DNA from: Bacteroidales bacterium
GTDB taxonomy: Bacteria; Bacteroidota; Bacteroidia; Bacteroidales; UBA932
Assembly (NCBI GenBank): GCA_021443625.1
Contig: JABUTP010000009.1
Coordinates: 27,473 to 39,513, forward strand
Reading direction: 5' to 3'
DNA: 12,041 nt
The notes under the pieces are model-generated. The model searched no databases, was not told the DNA's origin, and saw nothing but the letters and a program-made list of their open reading frames with translations. Position numbers and translations under genes: made by a program. Position 1 is the first letter of the stretch; each line of letters opens with the position of its first letter. This document shows, in pieces, positions 8,701 through 12,041 of the stretch.

Positions 8701-11415
8701 TTAGTCGTTTTTGATGGCAGCCTGCGCAGCGGCAAGACGTGCGATGGGAACGCGGAAAGGTGAGCAGGATACATAGTTGAGGCCAATCTTGTGGCAGAAC
8801 TCAACTGATGAAGGCTCGCCGCCGTGCTCGCCGCAGATACCGCACTTGAGTTCGGGACGGGTCTGACGGCCACCGGTTACAGCGTAGTCAACCAGCTTGC
8901 CTACAGACTTGGGATCCAGAATCTTGAACGGGTCGGCATCGAGAATCTTGTTGCCGAGGTAGTCGCCCATGAAGGTGCTGACGTCGTCGCGTGAGAAGCC
9001 GAATGTCATCTGGGTAAGGTCGTTGGTACCGAATGAGAAGAACTCTGCGGTGCGGGCCATGCGGTCGGCTGTGAGGGCAGCGCGGGGAATCTCAATCATT
9101 GTACCGAACTTGTACTCAATCTCAAGGCTGAACTTGCTCTCAACCTCTGCCTTGATTTTCTCGCAGATGGCTTTCTGGAAGCGGAGCTCGCGCTCGGAGA
9201 TGGTAACGGGAACCATAATTTCCGGTCTGGGGTTGAGCCCCTCCTTGATAAGTTCTGCGGCAGCGGTGAAAATTGCCCTGAACTGGGTCTCGGAAATCAT
9301 AGGATATGTGATGTGGAGACGTACGCCACGGTGTCCCATCATAGGGTTGACCTCGTGGAGGGCCTCACCACGCTTGTCGATATCGGCCTCGGTAATGTGG
9401 AGTTCCTCTGCGAGAGCGACTTTCTTGTCGTGGGTCTGGGGAACAAACTCGTGAAGAGGGGGGTCGAGGAGACGGAATGTAACCTCTTTGCCGTCCATCA
9501 CCTTCATTGTACCTTTGACAGCTGCCTTGATGAAGGGCTCGAGCTCTGCGAGAGCGGCCTTGCGCTCGTCATCGGTCTTGGAAAGAATCATCTTGCGGAG
9601 TTTGCTGAGGGGGGTCTCTGCATTGGCACCGTAGAACATATGCTCAATGCGGAAGAGGCCGATACCTTCTGCTCCGAATGAAAGGGCGCGCTGTGCGTCT
9701 TCGGGAGTGTCGGCGTTGGTGCGGACTCCGAGTTTGCGGAATTTGTCGGCGATGGCCATGAATTTCACAAAGCGGGGGTTGTCGGAGGCGTCCATTGTCT
9801 CAAGAGCGGTGGCATATACGGCACCCTTTGCTCCGTTGAGGGAGAATACGTCGCCTTCGTGATATTTCTGGTCCGAACCCTTGAACCAAACTTCCTTCTT
9901 CTCGAGGTCAATCTTCATATCCTCGCAACCTACGATGCAGCATTTGCCCCAACCGCGGGCAACCAATGCGGCGTGAGAGGTCATACCACCCTTCTGGGTG
10001 AGGATGCCGACAGCGGCGCGCATACCTTCAACGTCCTCGGGAGAGGTTTCTTCGCGAACGAGGATGACGTTCTTCTTCTGGGCTGCGGCGGCAACTGCGT
10101 CAGCGTTGGTGAAGACGATGGTTCCCACTGCTCCACCCGGAGATGCGGGGAGACCGTGGGCAACTGCCGTGGCCTTCTTCTCCGATGCGGGGTCGAGGAT
10201 GGGGTGGAGAATTTCGTCAAGCTGTGCGGGAGAAACCCTCATTACGGCGGTCTTCTCGTCAATCATACCCTCGTCGAGCATATCCATTGCCATATTGAGG
10301 GCAGCCAGACCGGTGCGTTTGCCGATACGGCACTGGAGCATCCACAACTTGCCTTCCTGGATGGTGAACTCGATGTCCTGCATATCGTTGAAGTGGTTTT
10401 CAAGGTGGAGACGGATGTCGTCAAGCTCCTTGTAAACTGCGGGCATAGCCTCTTCCAACGACTTCAGATGAGCGTTCTGGGGGCTCTTGGTGGCATTGTT
10501 CAGAGGGTTGGGGGTACGGATACCTGCCACAACGTCTTCGCCCTGGGCATTGATGAGCCATTCGCCGTAGAACTTGTTGTCACCATTAGCGGGGTTGCGG
10601 GAGAATGCCACACCGGTGGCGGAGGTTTCACCCATATTTCCGAATACCATGGACTGTACGTTTACAGCGGTGCCCCAATCATCGGGGATGCCTTCGATCT
10701 GACGGTATTTGATGGCGCGTTTGCCGTTCCAGGACTTGAATACGCCGCCGATTGAACCCCAAAGCTGGGCTTCTGCGGTGTCGGGGAATTCAACTCCGAG
10801 AACTTCTTTGATACGAACCTTGAACTGCTCTGCAAGTTCCTTGAGCTCGTCGGCTGTGATTTCAGTATCCAGTTTGTAACCTTTGGCCTCTTTGAGTTCC
10901 TCCATCATCTTGTCGAGCTGCTGGCGGATGGCCTTGCCGTCCTCGGGCTCGATGCCTTCAGCTTTCTCCATCACAACGTCGGAGTACATCATGATGAGAC
11001 GGCGGTATGCGTCATATACGAAACGGGGGTTGCCGGTTTTCTTGATCATTCCGGGAATGGTGGCGGAGCAGAGACCGATGTTGAGGATTGTGTCCATCAT
11101 ACCGGGCATCGAACTGCGGGCGCCTGAGCGGCAGCTTACCAGAAGGGGATTCTCGGGGTCACCGAATTTCATTCCCATAATGGCTTCGGTGGCTTTCAAG
11201 GCCTCTGCAACGTCAGCCTTGAGCTCGGGGGTGTAGCCTCCGCCTAATTCGTAATATTCTGTGCAGCATTCTGTGGTGATTGTGAAACCAGCAGGAACGG
11301 GGATTTCAAGACGGCACATCTCGGCGAGGTTGGCACCTTTTCCGCCGAGCAGTTCGCGCATGTGGCCATCGCCCTCTGCGCTTTTACCGCCAAAACGATA
11401 AACTCTTTTTACCAT
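8701..11415 (-). CDS. ppdK: Pyruvate, phosphate dikinase
   Basis: Interconverts pyruvate + ATP + phosphate with phosphoenolpyruvate + AMP + pyrophosphate in the cytosol, a common reversible step of glycolysis/gluconeogenesis in anaerobic Bacteroidota. The product has 904 residues, normal for the family. Domains in order: an N-terminal ATP-grasp ([25 protein letters not shown], about 22-46, to about 365); the swivelling phosphohistidine domain with H481 in KGGMTSHAALVARG, where T479 is at the position used for regulatory phosphorylation in the plant enzyme; and the C-terminal PEP/pyruvate TIM barrel, with GLFRIEHMF near 586 and the catalytic C861 in CGICGEHGGEPSS. I start it at the ATG at 11415 (MVKRVYRFGGKSAEG). 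The frame stays open upstream to 11544, but those 43 residues match nothing and cross the probable promoter. It is monocistronic: divergent from the CBM9-like gene and followed by its own terminator. Confidence 0.97.
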   Translation of the reverse strand: MVKRVYRFGGKSAEGDGHMRELLGGKGANLAEMCRLEIPVPAGFTITTECCTEYYELGGGYTPELKADVAEALKATEAIMGMKFGDPENPLLVSCRSGARSSMPGMMDTILNIGLCSATIPGMIKKTGNPRFVYDAYRRLIMMYSDVVMEKAEGIEPEDGKAIRQQLDKMMEELKEAKGYKLDTEITADELKELAEQFKVRIKEVLGVEFPDTAEAQLWGSIGGVFKSWNGKRAIKYRQIEGIPDDWGTAVNVQSMVFGNMGETSATGVAFSRNPANGDNKFYGEWLINAQGEDVVAGIRTPNPLNNATKSPQNAHLKSLEEAMPAVYKELDDIRLHLENHFNDMQDIEFTIQEGKLWMLQCRIGKRTGLAALNMAMDMLDEGMIDEKTAVMRVSPAQLDEILHPILDPASEKKATAVAHGLPASPGGAVGTIVFTNADAVAAAAQKKNVILVREETSPEDVEGMRAAVGILTQKGGMTSHAALVARGWGKCCIVGCEDMKIDLEKKEVWFKGSDQKYHEGDVFSLNGAKGAVYATALETMDASDNPRFVKFMAIADKFRKLGVRTNADTPEDAQRALSFGAEGIGLFRIEHMFYGANAETPLSKLRKMILSKTDDERKAALAELEPFIKAAVKGTMKVMDGKEVTFRLLDPPLHEFVPQTHDKKVALAEELHITEADIDKRGEALHEVNPMMGHRGVRLHITYPMISETQFRAIFTAAAELIKEGLNPRPEIMVPVTISERELRFQKAICEKIKAEVESKFSLEIEYKFGTMIEIPRAALTADRMARTAEFFSFGTNDLTQMTFGFSRDDVSTFMGDYLGNKILDADPFKILDPKSVGKLVDYAVTGGRQTRPELKCGICGEHGGEPSSVEFCHKIGLNYVSCSPFRVPIARLAAAQAAIKND

Positions 11416-11435
11416 AAAAAATAACTTAGTTTGTT

Positions 11436-11443
11436 TATATTTG
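11436..11443 (+). promoter_or_regulatory. -7 promoter element facing the CBM9-like gene
   Basis: TATATTTG matches TAnnTTTG exactly on the + strand, 93 bases before the ATG at 11537. No good -33 element is seen. If used, transcription would begin near 11450 with a leader of about 85 bases. Confidence 0.4.
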
Positions 11444-11453
11444 TAGTATGATA

Positions 11454-11472
11454 TTAGCGATAAGGTTGCTAA
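11454..11472. repeat. Small palindrome in the ppdK/CBM9-like intergenic region
   Basis: TTAGCGA at 11454-11460 pairs with TTGCTAA at 11466-11472 (seven pairs, one G-T wobble) around the 5-base centre TAAGG. It lies between the two facing promoter elements and could be a regulator site or a leader hairpin. There is no T-run, so it is not an ordinary terminator. Confidence 0.35.
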
Positions 11473-11487
11473 GAAAACGCGAAGGTA

Positions 11488-11495
11488 CAAAAATA
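11488..11495 (-). promoter_or_regulatory. -7 promoter element for ppdK
   Basis: On the - strand the bases 11495-11488 read TATTTTTG, an exact TAnnTTTG match, 73 bases upstream of the ppdK ATG. No -33 TTTG at 19-21 bases is visible; the nearest TTGs are too close or too far. It implies a ppdK leader of about 65-70 bases. Confidence 0.45.
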
Positions 11496-11536
11496 TTCCA
11501 CAATAGCGCTCATTTGCGAACCAATATATTATAAAT

Positions 11537-12041
11537 ATGTGCAAATCACTTAAAGTTTTTCATTGCAGCCTTCCCGAAGGGGCTGAAATAAATGTCGTCA
11601 GGGATTTCTTTGCCGCAACCCCGCTGCAGTGGGAGGAGATAAGTTGTGTAAACTGGGAACAGTACCCCTATCGGCCTGAGGTGAGTTTCGCCGTGGCCCA
11701 CAATGGAACAGAGATGTTCATCCAGTACAAGGTGAAGGAGACGGGAATCAGGGCCGTGTATGAGAAGGACGAAGGGAGCATGCCCTGGACCGACTCCTGC
11801 GTGGAGTTTTTCCTATCGCCCGACCCGGCTTCGCCCGACTATTTCAACCTTGAGATGAACTGCATCGGACACGGCCTTCTGGCAAAGGGCCCCGACCGCC
11901 ATTCTCGTACGGGTTTCCCCCCGGAGGCATTGGCTGCCATCCGCCGTCACTCCACATTGGGCTGCAAGTCCCTGAGCAGTGCCGACGGCGAATACGAATG
12001 GACTCTTACCCTGGCCGTTCCGCTCTCGCTCTACGGCATTG
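11537..12041 (+). CDS. CBM9/DOMON-like carbohydrate-binding family protein (3' end outside the window)
   Basis: The frame is open from the ATG at 11537 to the window end, giving 168 residues with no stop, so the C-terminus is missing. The protein resembles the stand-alone CBM9-like proteins of Bacteroidota (beta-sandwich, DOMON-type fold). It has an early tryptophan pair (WEEISCVNW, 32-40), then RPEVSFAVAHNGTEMFIQYKV (46-66) as a strand pair. The typical core follows: WTDSCVEFFLSPD (84-96) and YFNLEMNCIGHGLL (102-115), then EWTLTLAVPLSLYG near the break. No signal peptide or lipobox is seen at the N-terminus; it begins MCKSLKVFHC with no hydrophobic core. It is therefore either cytosolic or its start is wrong. 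The ligand is unknown. It is divergent from ppdK across a 121-base gap with promoter elements on both strands. Confidence 0.7.
   Translation, partial: MCKSLKVFHCSLPEGAEINVVRDFFAATPLQWEEISCVNWEQYPYRPEVSFAVAHNGTEMFIQYKVKETGIRAVYEKDEGSMPWTDSCVEFFLSPDPASPDYFNLEMNCIGHGLLAKGPDRHSRTGFPPEALAAIRRHSTLGCKSLSSADGEYEWTLTLAVPLSLYGI

Noticed and set aside
9859..10755. 298-residue open frame on the + strand inside ppdK
   Set aside because: Antisense shadow of the ATP-grasp and phosphohistidine regions of ppdK; no motifs of its own.
11416..11544. Upstream extension of ppdK by 43 codons
   Set aside because: The extension has no similarity to the family N-terminus, is rich in residues coded by AT-rich DNA, and spans the probable ppdK promoter. 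MVKRVYRFGGKSAEG is the normal start.

Overview
The window looks like a chromosomal segment of a Bacteroidota bacterium, most likely of the order Bacteroidales. A relative of Alistipes/Rikenellaceae is plausible but not proven. The signs are a short GyrB (657 residues), a TonB-type outer-membrane barrel end, start codons without Shine-Dalgarno sequences but with A/T-rich leaders, several exact matches to the Bacteroidota -7 promoter motif TAnnTTTG, a moderately GC-rich coding style, and pyruvate phosphate dikinase. No mobile element, phage gene, CRISPR array or long repeat is visible. All complete genes look intact.

Layout from left to right: (1) the 3' end of an outer-membrane beta-barrel gene (1-426, +); (2) a probable three-gene operon on the + strand: gyrB (532-2505), a PLP-dependent alpha-oxoamine synthase family acyltransferase (2531-3793) and a short-chain dehydrogenase/reductase (3804-4604). 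It is preceded by a TACCTTTG promoter element and closed by a strong hairpin terminator (4605-4652). (3) On the - strand, tRNA-Cys (5687-5617) with a good promoter and its own terminator, followed at once by a YitT-family membrane protein (5563-4664). (4) A PgpH-type 7TM-HD cyclic-di-AMP phosphodiesterase (+, 5753-7732) meeting tail to tail a DUF368 membrane protein (-, 8635-7736), a family tied to undecaprenyl-phosphate recycling. (5) Pyruvate phosphate dikinase (-, 11415-8701). (6) Divergent from it, the start of a CBM9/DOMON-like protein (+, from 11537) cut by the window edge.

The most interesting item is the synthase/reductase pair behind gyrB. A serine-palmitoyltransferase-like condensing enzyme followed 10 bases later by a 3-ketosphinganine-reductase-like SDR has the layout expected for the first two steps of long-chain base synthesis. 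The synthase looks closer to the group that includes cysteate acyltransferases (capnine/sulfonolipid synthesis) than to the usual Bacteroides serine palmitoyltransferase. The substrate assignment is inference. Secondary points are two - strand genes whose start codons sit only 7-11 bases after a terminator-like hairpin, and a ppdK/CBM9 intergenic region in which two promoter elements face each other across a small palindrome.
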